Below, one piece after another: positions 1-7,912 of a stretch of DNA of 64,000 nt (positions are counted from its first letter, which is position 1; each line of letters begins with the position of its first letter). The stretch comes from Butyrivibrio sp. INlla14 (GTDB lineage: Bacteria > Bacillota > Clostridia > Lachnospirales > Lachnospiraceae), in NCBI RefSeq assembly GCF_900102515.1, contig NZ_FMVS01000019.1:19139-83138 (forward strand), given 5' to 3'. The position numbers and the translations under genes were made by a program. The notes under the pieces are model-generated. The model searched no databases. It saw nothing but the letters and a program-made list of their open reading frames with translations, and had not been told where the DNA came from.

Positions 1-509
1 ACGGCCTCTTCAACAGAAGAAGGTTTGTCGGTTCCAGTAACCTCGGCTACCCTGGATGCAAGATTTCCAGCCAAGCTATTAGCAATATCACATGCAAGCT
101 GTGGATCCTGATTCTTGACAGTTATCTTGATAATTCTTGAATCTGAAGGATTCTCAACAGTAACAATCCTGAGAAGTGACTCGTAATCTGTATCAAGCTC
201 CAAGTCAGATATTACTCTTTCAAGTACTGGTCTACTCTTACCGAGAATCTCAAAATCTACAGTGAGCTGCTTACCAAGCTGAAGATCAATTGCAGATGTA
301 AGAGTAGTTGTCTTAGAAAAGATGTAAATCATGGATGAAGACTGATATAATGGCTTGATTAGGAACATTGTGTATAAAAATGCAATTATTGCACCTATTA
401 AACCACATGAAATAATAATCCAAATCTTCTGTCTGAGGACAAAGAAAAGCTCCGCAAAGTCAATCTCGTCATCATCCTCAATAGTGCTAATTGCATTTGT
501 TTCAATCAT
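1..509 (-). CDS. Wzz/YveK-type polysaccharide chain-length determinant protein (3' end outside window)
   Basis: The reading frame starts at ATG 509 and stays open to the window edge, giving 169 visible residues. After an acidic N-terminus with the motif EIDFAELFFVLRQKIW there is one hydrophobic segment at about residues 32-48. A Wzz-like extracytoplasmic part follows, with PLYQSSSMIYIFSK and, further on, DPQLACDIANSLA. This is the usual layout of the Wzz domain in capsular and exopolysaccharide co-polymerases or tyrosine-kinase adaptors of Firmicutes, which set polymer length at the membrane. The second membrane helix and the rest of the protein lie beyond the window. Family is fairly certain; the polymer is unknown. 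Confidence 0.8.
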   Translation of the reverse strand, partial: MIETNAISTIEDDDEIDFAELFFVLRQKIWIIISCGLIGAIIAFLYTMFLIKPLYQSSSMIYIFSKTTTLTSAIDLQLGKQLTVDFEILGKSRPVLERVISDLELDTDYESLLRIVTVENPSDSRIIKITVKNQDPQLACDIANSLAGNLASRVAEVTGTDKPSSVEEA

Positions 510-788
510 AAAAATCTATCTCCAATACTAAATTTCATCAAACTAATGATAATATGAAATAATAATTTTTCAAGTAATATTTTATAGATTTTTTATATTT
601 TGTTTATAGTTATTTCCTTTATACCGTATTTTTATTCGCGTTTAAGCATTATATATTACTGTATTTCGTTACTGTTTGTGATGCATCTTAGTATTTTTAG
701 CATAATTATGTTATGTATTATTATGCAGTTTCGATTAATATTTCCCGTAACCATGCATATTTACAGTTTTTCATTGATTTTAAGCAAC

Positions 789-827
789 AAAAAAGCCATC
801 AATCAGATTTGAATTAACTGATTGATG
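789..827 (-). terminator. Rho-independent terminator downstream of the cheW pair
   Basis: ATCAATCAG (798-806) pairs with CTGATTGAT (819-827). On the minus strand the stem is followed by GGC and six T. It lies leftward of cheW, with the 175-bp repeat in between, so it probably ends the cheW transcript. Confidence 0.65.
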
Positions 828-899
828 ACTCTTTTATATATTGCTTTCTGAATATTCTAACAAATTTGTAATATTTTCGACGGTTTATCTTCTATAATT

Positions 900-1074
900 A
901 TATGATATAGGTGTCAAAAGTCAAAAATGTGTACATGCTTGCATGTTAAGCATTTTGACTTTATGACCCGAACAAATATGAGGAATTAGCAATTTACGTA
1001 GTAAATTAGCGGTTTCCGAATATTTGTAGAATTGCGAAAATGACGTTAGTCATGGAGCAATTCGTATATCATAT
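900..1074 (+). repeat. MITE-like 175-bp element, copy A
   Basis: The element begins with ATATGATATA and ends with the inverted form TATATCATAT. A second copy of exactly the same length lies in reverse orientation at 47690..47864. Inside are three short hairpins: ACATGC-TT-GCATGT, AATTTAC-GTA-GTAAATT, and a GAATTGC/GCAATTC stem enclosing ATGAC-GTTA-GTCAT. Loops differ between copies while stems persist. It has no coding capacity, so it is probably a non-autonomous mobile element or a mobile RNA-structured repeat. Confidence 0.75.
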
Positions 1075-1111
1075 GATGTAAAAATCTACTTTTGACATCT
1101 ACACCTTTTTC

Positions 1112-1576
1112 TCAAGCTATAAGTGTAGCAACATCAAGAATTGATATCAGATCGTCGTCTTTTTTAGCCACGCCTCTTATAAAGGTTATTTCTTTCTTGA
1201 GAAATGGTGATGGCTCTTCAATCTCATTCTCATTAAAAGTCACTACTTCTCTTACATCATCTATGATCACACCCATGAGCTTGTTATCGCCCATATCAAG
1301 GATTATGACGCTTAACTTTGATGTAATCGTATCTTCAGAAGAATTAAATCTCCTGCCAAGGCTCATGATTGGGATAATCTCACCACGAAGATTTATGATT
1401 CCCTCAAAGTATGAAGGAGCTGCAGGAACTCTTGTAATAGCTGGCATCTGGATGATTGTATCTACGCAGGATACATCTATTCCGAATAATTCGTTGCCAA
1501 CCATGAAGGTTATGTATATGTTTTCCTCCTGAATCTGAGGTTTTGCTACATTCTCACATATTGCTAATTCTGACAT
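1112..1576 (-). CDS. cheW: CheW chemotaxis adaptor
   Basis: A 154-residue protein covering one CheW domain after an N-terminal extension of about 17 residues. CheW couples chemoreceptors to the histidine kinase CheA in the cytoplasmic signalling array. Typical features are YITFMVGNELFGIDV, IINLRGEIIPIMSL and a VIIDDVREVV strand. It lies 11 bases after a second CheW-like gene, so the two are probably co-transcribed. The chemoreceptor at 2945..4930 is a likely partner. No CheA is in the window. Confidence 0.88.
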   Translation of the reverse strand: MSELAICENVAKPQIQEENIYITFMVGNELFGIDVSCVDTIIQMPAITRVPAAPSYFEGIINLRGEIIPIMSLGRRFNSSEDTITSKLSVIILDMGDNKLMGVIIDDVREVVTFNENEIEEPSPFLKKEITFIRGVAKKDDDLISILDVATLIA

Positions 1577-1587
1577 TTTAAACCTCC

Positions 1588-2022
1588 TTATGCCACAAAT
1601 GATCCAACATTAAGGATCAGGGCAAGTTTATCTTCAAGGATAGAAGCGCCGCTAAAGAACTCACTATCGTCAAGAATTCCAAGTGGTTTACTTGCAATTT
1701 CCTGCTGTCCTTCAAGGCCATCCACAACAAAGCCAAAGTATGTTTCCTTATATCTGCATACTACAACGATGATATGGTCTTTATCAGTATCATCAGACTT
1801 GATTCCAAAGAGCTTATCAAGGTATACAAGAGGAATAACCATTCCTCTATGGTATATTACTGCTTCCTGGTCTACTGATGATATTTCGGCTATAACTATT
1901 TTTTCAATTGAAAGAATTGATGAAAGCGGAATTGCAAAGGTTTCTCCCCCAACGTGAGCTATTATGGCTTGAGAGTCTGTCTCAGGGGCCTTATCAATTG
2001 TCATAAGTTCGCACAGTTCCAT
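1588..2022 (-). CDS. CheW-like adaptor resembling the CheA regulatory domain
   Basis: A 144-residue stand-alone CheW-fold protein. Its core motifs, IIAHVGGETFAIPLSSI, YHRGMVIPLVYLD and VVDGLEGQQEIASKPLG, read more like the C-terminal P5 domain of CheA than a classic CheW. P5 domains bind CheW and receptors in the array. The gene precedes cheW in the same orientation. Whether it acts as a second CheW or as a detached P5 domain cannot be told from sequence alone. Confidence 0.8.
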   Translation of the reverse strand: MELCELMTIDKAPETDSQAIIAHVGGETFAIPLSSILSIEKIVIAEISSVDQEAVIYHRGMVIPLVYLDKLFGIKSDDTDKDHIIVVVCRYKETYFGFVVDGLEGQQEIASKPLGILDDSEFFSGASILEDKLALILNVGSFVA

Positions 2023-2090
2023 TTCTTTTCTCGCTCCTTTATTGTTTCTTTTTCATTTATATTTAATACGGTATAATGTATATTGTATAA

Positions 2091-2132
2091 GGATTTAGCT
2101 ATTTACATAGTAAATTAGCGGTTTCCGAATAG
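2091..2132 (+). repeat. Fragment of the 175-bp MITE-like element
   Basis: About 42 bases match the middle of the 175-bp repeat, including ATTTAC-ATA-GTAAAT and GCGGTTTCCGAATA. The loop triplet is ATA, against GTA and GAA in the full copies, while the stem is kept. It sits just upstream of the ribosome-binding site of the MerR gene. Confidence 0.7.
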
Positions 2133-2142
2133 AGGAAAAAAC

Positions 2143-2925
2143 ATGATAAAATCCAAGTATTCCACCAAGCAAATCTGCCAGATTTTCAATATAACCAGAG
2201 AGACTCTGCGCCACTACGAGCGTGTTGGGCTCTTAGATCCATACATCAATCCGGATAATGGCTATAGGGAGTATAGCTATTGGGATGTGAGCACGCTTGT
2301 AGATATTCTGAAATACCGCTCACTTGGCTTTGCTCTTTCCGACACCAAGGACGCAATTTTCGATATGGATTTTCCAAAAATTGTTGATATGATGGAAAAC
2401 CATACTGAGTATTACACAAACCTCATACAGCAGTATCAGCTTCTTCTTGATAAAGCAAAAAGGGATTTGCCCTATCTTAAAAGTGCCATGAACCATATTG
2501 GTGAAATTTCAGAGGCGGACATGGTGGATCTCTTTTTCATCCCCTACACAACTGACTCTGACAATGAATATTTCCCATCAATGCGGGCTGCTTTCGAGCA
2601 TTCACAGTTCTTTTCCACAGCTCTTTACATAAATGGCCAGAATCATGATATGGACTGCTATGGCCTTATTACAGAAAAGACATATGCGGATTTCCTTAAG
2701 ATCAAAAAGGGAACGCACATTAAAAAAGCTCACATTGTCTGCCAGATTGTGGATGTGATTGGTCGAACTCCTATTGACGAGACTATTGCCTCTGATTTTA
2801 AAAGATCCATAACCAGGATGTATTCAAAGGAGTTTGACACAATATACGCTATTTTGATTTCCAGGTTCTATGACAAGGAAAAGAGGTATCATCAATATTA
2901 TTTCACTTTCTCAAGGCTTGAATGA
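2143..2925 (+). CDS. MerR-family transcriptional regulator
   Basis: A 260-residue protein, one of only two solid plus-strand genes here. The N-terminal winged helix (residues 6-75) shows ICQIFNITRETLRHYERVGL and NGYREYSYWDV, the MerR signature. A short coiled region follows, then a C-terminal part of about 150 residues that may be an effector-binding domain. MerR proteins bind spacer-extended promoters and respond to ligands or stress. The start is supported by GAGG seven bases before ATG. It converges on the chemoreceptor gene. Its ligand is unknown. Confidence 0.82.
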   Translation: MIKSKYSTKQICQIFNITRETLRHYERVGLLDPYINPDNGYREYSYWDVSTLVDILKYRSLGFALSDTKDAIFDMDFPKIVDMMENHTEYYTNLIQQYQLLLDKAKRDLPYLKSAMNHIGEISEADMVDLFFIPYTTDSDNEYFPSMRAAFEHSQFFSTALYINGQNHDMDCYGLITEKTYADFLKIKKGTHIKKAHIVCQIVDVIGRTPIDETIASDFKRSITRMYSKEFDTIYAILISRFYDKEKRYHQYYFTFSRLE

Positions 2926-2935
2926 TACCTCTTTT
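2879..2935. terminator. Bidirectional terminator hairpin overlapping the merR stop
   Basis: AAAAGAGGTATCAT (2879-2892) is perfectly inverted by ATGATACCTCTTTT (2922-2935). The 14-bp stem spans the end of the MerR gene, including its TGA at 2923-2925, and lies between two convergent genes. The A and T ends suit termination in both directions. Confidence 0.6.
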
Positions 2936-2944
2936 GTCCCCTGA

Positions 2945-4930
2945 TTACTTAAAGAACTGCATTTCCTCGTTGAGCTTCTCTGCTATATCCTTAAGATTTG
3001 TAGCTGATTCAGCAAGTGTGCTTACAGTAGCGGAAAGTTCCTCTACAGATGCGCCTGTTGTCTCTGTTGCAGCAGCATTTTCTTCTGAAATAGCTGAAAG
3101 AGATGCCATAGCGTTAGAAACGCTCTGGTTTGAGGTTACACATGTATCTGTCTCGCCTGAAATCTGTGTAACGCTTTCTACAGTCTTTTCAATGTCGCCT
3201 ATCATGCCGTTTACAGCATCGATTGTATCTGCAAGGGCGATCTGCTGTGACTTATTCTCTTCAATAATCTCATGAGCAGCCTTAACAGCTGATGTAGACT
3301 CATCAAGAAGTGTCTCCATTACCTCATGGATCTCTTTTGCAAGCTTCTCTGAATCATCTGCAAGCTTTCTGATTTCTTCTGCAACTACAGCAAAGCCCTT
3401 ACCGGCATCACCAGCTCTTGCAGCCTCGATAGAAGCATTAAGTGAAAGAAGGTTTGTCTGAGTAGCGATTCCTGAAATTCCCTCTACTCTTGCATTTATG
3501 TCAGCTACGGCATTCTGTGTAGCTGCGATTTTCTTGGCAATATCTTCGATCTTGCCAGTCATAACTTCGCTTGTCTCGTGGAAGTTTGACAAAGACTCGC
3601 TAGAAGTCTCTGATGCATTTCTCATACGGTCAGCAAGTGTGTTAAGGCTGTTTGCTGAACCCTGAACGTTTCCAATAGCCTCTGTGATCATGCCAGCATT
3701 CTCAACTGAGTTCTGTACCTCTTTTGCCTGCTCTGATGCACCTGAAGCGATGTCCTGAACTGCCTCTGCAACGCTCTCAGTTGTGGAAGCAATCTGGTTG
3801 GCCATCTCAGAAAGTTCCTCTGAAGATGTGTTTACAGTATTTGAAGACTCCTTGATGTGTCCAACAATGCTCTGAAGCTTGTCAATAACAGAGTTTGAAT
3901 TGTTGACCATCTGGCCGAATTCATCGCTTCTCTTTGTGTATTTATCTATTTTCTTAAACTCACCATTTGCAAGTGATGAAAGAAGTTTGTTTACTTCCAG
4001 CATAGGATTTGTGTAGCTGCTTGCTATGAAAAGAGAAAGCACAAGTACGATAATTACCATGATCACGCCGATAATGATGATTCTGTTTGCTCCCTTTGCT
4101 GCTGCCGCTACAACGTCTGCTTCGCTTATAGCTGCACATACTGTAAATCCTGAAAGTGCGTTCTTGGCATAGCACAGATAAACTGGATATCCCTTGGCTG
4201 TACTAATGTAGAAGCCTGTCTCATCATTTGAAGACATGTATGGTGATGATGAGAAGTTCTGAGCTTCATCTGTTGCACTAATCTCAAAATCAGAATGAGC
4301 TACCATGTCGGCATTTTTATCAACAAGGAAAGCTTCGTCGGCCTCTGCTGAAAGAAGCTCATGAATGTCGTTAGGATTAAAAGTCTTATGAACTACACCA
4401 AGGACTTTCTTACTTTCAGTATCAACGACAGGCACTGCGATGCAGATGTTTCTTGAGTTTGTAACTGAACTTACAAATACGTTAGAAACAAATGGTGTTC
4501 CCTTGATTGCATTCTGGAAGTAGTCTCTTTCTGCGATACTCTTAAGTGCTCCGTCATCGCTTCTAAGGACCATCATTCCTGTAGTATCTGACATAACGAT
4601 TGTGTTGTTATCTTCAAAAGCCTCATTTATAGCTACCATCTGCTGCTTAACTGCAGATGCGTCTGTAAGTTCTCCCTTAAGGAAAGATATTGTAAGTGGA
4701 GATGAAGCAAAGCTTGTAAGTGCTGTAAGAGAATTATTGAGCATCTTATCTACTTCAGACTCTATGAATTTAGCCTGCCACTCAATAGTTTCTTTTGCTG
4801 TTTCCTTGGCACTTGCTGTTGAGCTGCTATAGCTAACAACTACTGCAACAGTAAGTGGTATGATTGCTATCAATAACATAAGCGAAATTAACTTTGTCTT
4901 TACGCTGTTTGTGAACTTTGTCAGTTTCAT
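2945..4930 (-). CDS. Methyl-accepting chemotaxis protein
   Basis: A membrane chemoreceptor of 661 residues when read from ATG 4930, which follows GGAGG by eight bases; an upstream start would overlap the promoter. It has a membrane segment near residues 12-35, an extracytoplasmic dCache-like sensor (about 38-285) with [14 protein letters not shown], a second membrane segment near 290-312, a HAMP region, and a long coiled-coil signalling domain. The conserved hairpin tip contains [20 protein letters not shown]. It relays ligand binding to CheA through CheW. The ligand is unknown, but this sensor type often binds amino acids or other small molecules. Confidence 0.92.
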   Translation of the reverse strand: MKLTKFTNSVKTKLISLMLLIAIIPLTVAVVVSYSSSTASAKETAKETIEWQAKFIESEVDKMLNNSLTALTSFASSPLTISFLKGELTDASAVKQQMVAINEAFEDNNTIVMSDTTGMMVLRSDDGALKSIAERDYFQNAIKGTPFVSNVFVSSVTNSRNICIAVPVVDTESKKVLGVVHKTFNPNDIHELLSAEADEAFLVDKNADMVAHSDFEISATDEAQNFSSSPYMSSNDETGFYISTAKGYPVYLCYAKNALSGFTVCAAISEADVVAAAAKGANRIIIIGVIMVIIVLVLSLFIASSYTNPMLEVNKLLSSLANGEFKKIDKYTKRSDEFGQMVNNSNSVIDKLQSIVGHIKESSNTVNTSSEELSEMANQIASTTESVAEAVQDIASGASEQAKEVQNSVENAGMITEAIGNVQGSANSLNTLADRMRNASETSSESLSNFHETSEVMTGKIEDIAKKIAATQNAVADINARVEGISGIATQTNLLSLNASIEAARAGDAGKGFAVVAEEIRKLADDSEKLAKEIHEVMETLLDESTSAVKAAHEIIEENKSQQIALADTIDAVNGMIGDIEKTVESVTQISGETDTCVTSNQSVSNAMASLSAISEENAAATETTGASVEELSATVSTLAESATNLKDIAEKLNEEMQFFK

Positions 4931-4995
4931 GTTTCTTATTCCTCCGAAATTGTGTTTATGGTTATTATTATTTTCTTCAACGCATGCACGAATTT

Positions 4996-5025
4996 TTATA
5001 AACCCGGTTGTTACCACCATGTCAA
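4996..5025 (-). promoter_or_regulatory. Probable sigma-A promoter of the chemoreceptor gene
   Basis: On the minus strand TTGACA (5025-5020) and TTATAA (5001-4996) are separated by 18 bases. The position is about 65 bases ahead of ATG 4930 and supports choosing that start. Confidence 0.6.
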
Positions 5026-5072
5026 CATAAAATTTTAAAAAAAATATAAAATTGATAAATTTTATGCAATAG

Positions 5073-5116
5073 AAAAAGCCTCCGCGCTAGATAAAATCTA
5101 GTGTAGAGGCTTTTTT
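5073..5116 (-). terminator. Rho-independent terminator
   Basis: AAAAAGCCTC (5073-5082) pairs with GAGGCTTTTT (5106 on), with an inner CTAGAT/ATCTAG stem. T-runs lie on both sides. It follows the phospholipase-like gene on the minus strand and may also block transcription in the other direction. Confidence 0.75.
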
Positions 5117-5127
5117 GATGATCTCTA

Positions 5128-5152
5128 GGGACAGGGTCACGGACCATTTTTT
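5128..5152 (+). repeat. Short dispersed repeat, copy 1
   Basis: GGGACAGGGTCACGGACC followed by a T-run. Related words occur in the opposite orientation at 6001..6031 and 29190..29216. All three lie beside gene ends. Confidence 0.45.
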
Positions 5153-5227
5153 ACTTTTTTGTCATGATCAGATATTTCTCATACTCTTTGAGTGCAGTAA
5201 GTTCACGCCTGTATAGGCCATAAATTG

Positions 5228-5971
5228 CTATATTTGTGGCGTGGTAGTCTTCGTATTTACCGAATAGTCATCATTTACAAGCTGCATCTGCACCGGAGAG
5301 GCATTTTCAAACTCTTTTATCTGATTAATGATTCTGTCAGGGACTTCCCTTACAAACTTTCGCATCATATCAGCTTTATAGTATTTGTGGGCAGATACGT
5401 CAATAGGATCCGGGAGATTGTACTGCACGTCTATGAGATGTCTTTTCATCTTCTTAATGCATTCAGCTTTCAGATAGTCTTCAAAATCTGTTTCATGCGA
5501 GTTTTCAAGAAGTTCCATGATCTCATCAGCGTCATCTATGTTCTGATAGAGCCACCTGTCTATTCTGGTTGATTCAGGGTAATAGACCTCTTTGAATTCG
5601 TCTATGGTCATTGGAGGAATCATCTCTTTTTGCAGGGTGCGCCAGATCGATAGATCATTCCAATAGTCTGTGAGGCAATGCACAACTATTCCGATATAGA
5701 AAGATCTTTTGACATTGTCTTTTTCTTTTACCACGTATTTGTTCCAAAAGGCTTTTATGTTCAATATCCAGTTATCGTAGTTCTGCGTATCTCCCCATGG
5801 TCCGCAATTTTCAAATAAATGGGAATGGATCTTCTTGCTCAGGTAATCCTCGTCAAAGTGCACCGAATCGGGCGCCACTGAGCCGAGGATGAACTCCTCT
5901 ATATTCTCTGAAATTGCCAGTCTGTCTATTAGTTTGTAGGCAATTTCCATATGTGTGATCTGTCCTGCCAT
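5228..5971 (-). CDS. Zinc-dependent phospholipase C-like protein
   Basis: A 247-residue, all-helical protein without a signal peptide. ITHMEIAYKL, GSVAPDSVHFD and YIGIVVHCLTDYWND form the histidine- and aspartate-rich metal site typical of the Zn_dep_PLPC family, whose members are phospholipase C-like or nuclease-like metal enzymes. The substrate of this cytoplasmic version is unknown. It stands alone between the chemoreceptor and the transporter operon, with its own terminator downstream. Confidence 0.72.
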   Translation of the reverse strand: MAGQITHMEIAYKLIDRLAISENIEEFILGSVAPDSVHFDEDYLSKKIHSHLFENCGPWGDTQNYDNWILNIKAFWNKYVVKEKDNVKRSFYIGIVVHCLTDYWNDLSIWRTLQKEMIPPMTIDEFKEVYYPESTRIDRWLYQNIDDADEIMELLENSHETDFEDYLKAECIKKMKRHLIDVQYNLPDPIDVSAHKYYKADMMRKFVREVPDRIINQIKEFENASPVQMQLVNDDYSVNTKTTTPQI

Positions 5972-6000
5972 AATAAGTTCTCCTCTACTTTATACCGGTC

Positions 6001-6031
6001 AAAAATGAACCGCTGACTCCATCCCCTAGGG
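6001..6031 (-). repeat. Short dispersed repeat, copy 2
   Basis: Read on the minus strand it contains GGATGGAGTCAGCGGTTCAT followed by a T-run, close to the copies at 5128..5152 and 29190..29216. It lies just after the stop of the last transporter gene. Confidence 0.45.
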
Positions 6032-6043
6032 CCATAAAGCCAA

Positions 6044-6970
6044 TCAACCTTTGATTGAACCAATAGTCAGCCCCTTTATAAAATATTTCTGAAAATACGG
6101 ATATGCTATAATGACAGGCAAAATTACAGTGACCACAGTTGCCATTGTTGCAGAGTATTGAGGAATCCTTCCCTGCATTGCCGCAAGCGCAGACGAAGGT
6201 ATATGCCTATTGGATAAAATTGCCTCTATACTCTTTTGTATATTGATAAGAAGAAGCTGCAAAGGTTTCTTTTTATCACTCTCCATGAAGAGCAGAGCAT
6301 TCTGCCAGTCATTCCAGTACATTGTTGCTGTCATAAAACCAACAGCTGCGAGTGCCGGCTTAATGAGCGGGAATATCATTCTGAAAAAAATGGTATACTC
6401 TCCTGCACCGTCAATCCTGGCAGAGTCCATTATCTCTTTCGGTACACTGCTGATAATATATGTTCTGAAAATAATCACATACATCGTCTGTACGCTTTGA
6501 GGCAATATCAGTAAGAGAATATTATCTTTCATATGATAAAGTGAAGTGTATACGATATACATAGATAGCTGTCCGCCGCTAAAAAGCATAGGTATCAAAA
6601 GAAAGACTGTCAAAAACTTTCTTATGGGAAAATCCATCACAGTCAAAACATATCCGTACATGCTCATAACAAATAATCCCCATGCGGTTCCTGCAATTGT
6701 GATAAATATCGTTACCCCATAGGATATGAAGAGCTGCTTTTCATATTTTAAAACCGCTTTGAAGCCATTCAGCGACAGTTTTGATGGAAGAAGGCAAAAT
6801 CCCTCTTTCAGCAAAACACTTTCATCGGTAAATGCAGCTACAATAACAAACAGAATCGGAATCGCAGTAGTTATAGTTATCAACAGCAATATCAAAAGAA
6901 GGACGATCTGTCCTACAGTTATCTTTTTATTATGTGTATTGTGTATTTTACCCATTCTTTTCTTTAACAT
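6044..6970 (-). CDS. ABC sugar-type importer permease (YtcP/LplC-like)
   Basis: A 308-residue inner-membrane permease with six predicted helices, read from ATG 6970. The MalG-type ABC-contacting loop is seen as KEIMDSARIDGAGEYTIFFR, and the C-terminus PYFQKYFIKGLTIGSIKG is typical of MalG/YtcP proteins. It forms the channel with the permease encoded 16 bases upstream. It is the last gene of an operon that lacks its own ATPase, so a shared MsmX-type ATPase encoded elsewhere is likely. The substrate is probably an oligosaccharide or polysaccharide fragment. Confidence 0.87.
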   Translation of the reverse strand: MLKKRMGKIHNTHNKKITVGQIVLLLILLLITITTAIPILFVIVAAFTDESVLLKEGFCLLPSKLSLNGFKAVLKYEKQLFISYGVTIFITIAGTAWGLFVMSMYGYVLTVMDFPIRKFLTVFLLIPMLFSGGQLSMYIVYTSLYHMKDNILLLILPQSVQTMYVIIFRTYIISSVPKEIMDSARIDGAGEYTIFFRMIFPLIKPALAAVGFMTATMYWNDWQNALLFMESDKKKPLQLLLINIQKSIEAILSNRHIPSSALAAMQGRIPQYSATMATVVTVILPVIIAYPYFQKYFIKGLTIGSIKG

Positions 6971-6986
6971 TGGACCAGTGAGTTTA

Positions 6987-7880
6987 TCAGAACAATGAAT
7001 TGTCAGGATCAGTTTTTCGCACGAAAGTATTGGCAATGAGGATCAGTATAGTTCCTACAACGGATTGAAAAAAAGATGCTGCGGCTGTAAATCCATAATT
7101 GGAACTATGGAAAACCGCATTTAAAATATACGAATCAAGTACCTGTGTGGTTTCATACAGCGATCCACTGTTTCTTGTTACCTGATAAAATAAACCTGTA
7201 TCCGAGTGAAGGATTCCTCCTGCTGATAAAAGGAGCATCACTGTAGCCATGGATTTAAGTGCAGGGAGTGTAATGTGCCATATCTGTTGCCACTTTCCTG
7301 CCCCATCGATTTGAGACGATTCATATAATTCCGGATCTATTCCCGCAAGAACCGACATGTACAGCACCGCCCCATAACCTGTGCCATTCCACATCTTTAC
7401 AACAGTCAGTATTAACGGCCAGTGCTTTGCCTCAAGGTACCATCTCGTCGACAAGTTAAAAATGTTATTTACCAGTCCCATATCCGGATTCAGAAATGCA
7501 TAAACTATAAACTGCACAGCTGTAAAAGAAATAAAAACCGGAGCAATAAGTATGCTCTGCATCACTTTGCTGATTCTTTTAAATATAAGCTGATCCATTG
7601 CTATAGCCAGACTGATTTCAAGGATCATCCCAACGACTGTAAAAATTAAATAATACATGATGGTGTTCCGCGTAATAGTAAAAAAAGTAGATTTGGATGC
7701 AATAAGATATTTGAAATTTGCCAATCCATTCCACGGGCTCTTCAGTATACCCAGTCTGTAATCAAAATTTTTAAAAGCTAAAACCAGACCACCCATCACA
7801 ACATAATCAAAAAAGAAAAGGGTAAGAAATGCCGGAAGTGCCATTACTGTGAGTGCTCTGTTTCTCCTGTGTTTTTTCAT
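6987..7880 (-). CDS. ABC sugar-type importer permease (LplB-like)
   Basis: A 297-residue permease with about six helices. The MalF-type loop ELYESSQIDGAGKWQQIWH binds the ATPase partner, and the N-terminus KKHRRNRALTVMALPAFL is typical of LplB proteins. ATG 7880 is chosen over GTG 7898 because a GAGG lies 12 bases ahead of it and none precedes the GTG. It pairs with the downstream permease and with the solute-binding protein at 9722..11221. Confidence 0.86.
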   Translation of the reverse strand: MKKHRRNRALTVMALPAFLTLFFFDYVVMGGLVLAFKNFDYRLGILKSPWNGLANFKYLIASKSTFFTITRNTIMYYLIFTVVGMILEISLAIAMDQLIFKRISKVMQSILIAPVFISFTAVQFIVYAFLNPDMGLVNNIFNLSTRWYLEAKHWPLILTVVKMWNGTGYGAVLYMSVLAGIDPELYESSQIDGAGKWQQIWHITLPALKSMATVMLLLSAGGILHSDTGLFYQVTRNSGSLYETTQVLDSYILNAVFHSSNYGFTAAASFFQSVVGTILILIANTFVRKTDPDNSLF

Positions 7881-7912
7881 GAAATCTGCGTACCTCACTT
7901 GAAAAAATATCG

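Larger units (their letters stand above)
510..1111. other. Gene-free stretch between the Wzz-like gene and cheW
   Basis: About 600 bases without a convincing gene. It holds a terminator hairpin near 789..827 and a 175-bp MITE-like repeat at 900..1074. A 70-codon hydrophobic reading frame on the plus strand at 600..812 looks accidental, because the sequence is very AT-rich and has no ribosome-binding site. Confidence 0.6.

Noticed and set aside
600..812. 70-codon hydrophobic plus-strand frame
   Set aside because: It lies in very AT-rich intergenic DNA without a ribosome-binding site or recognisable similarity.
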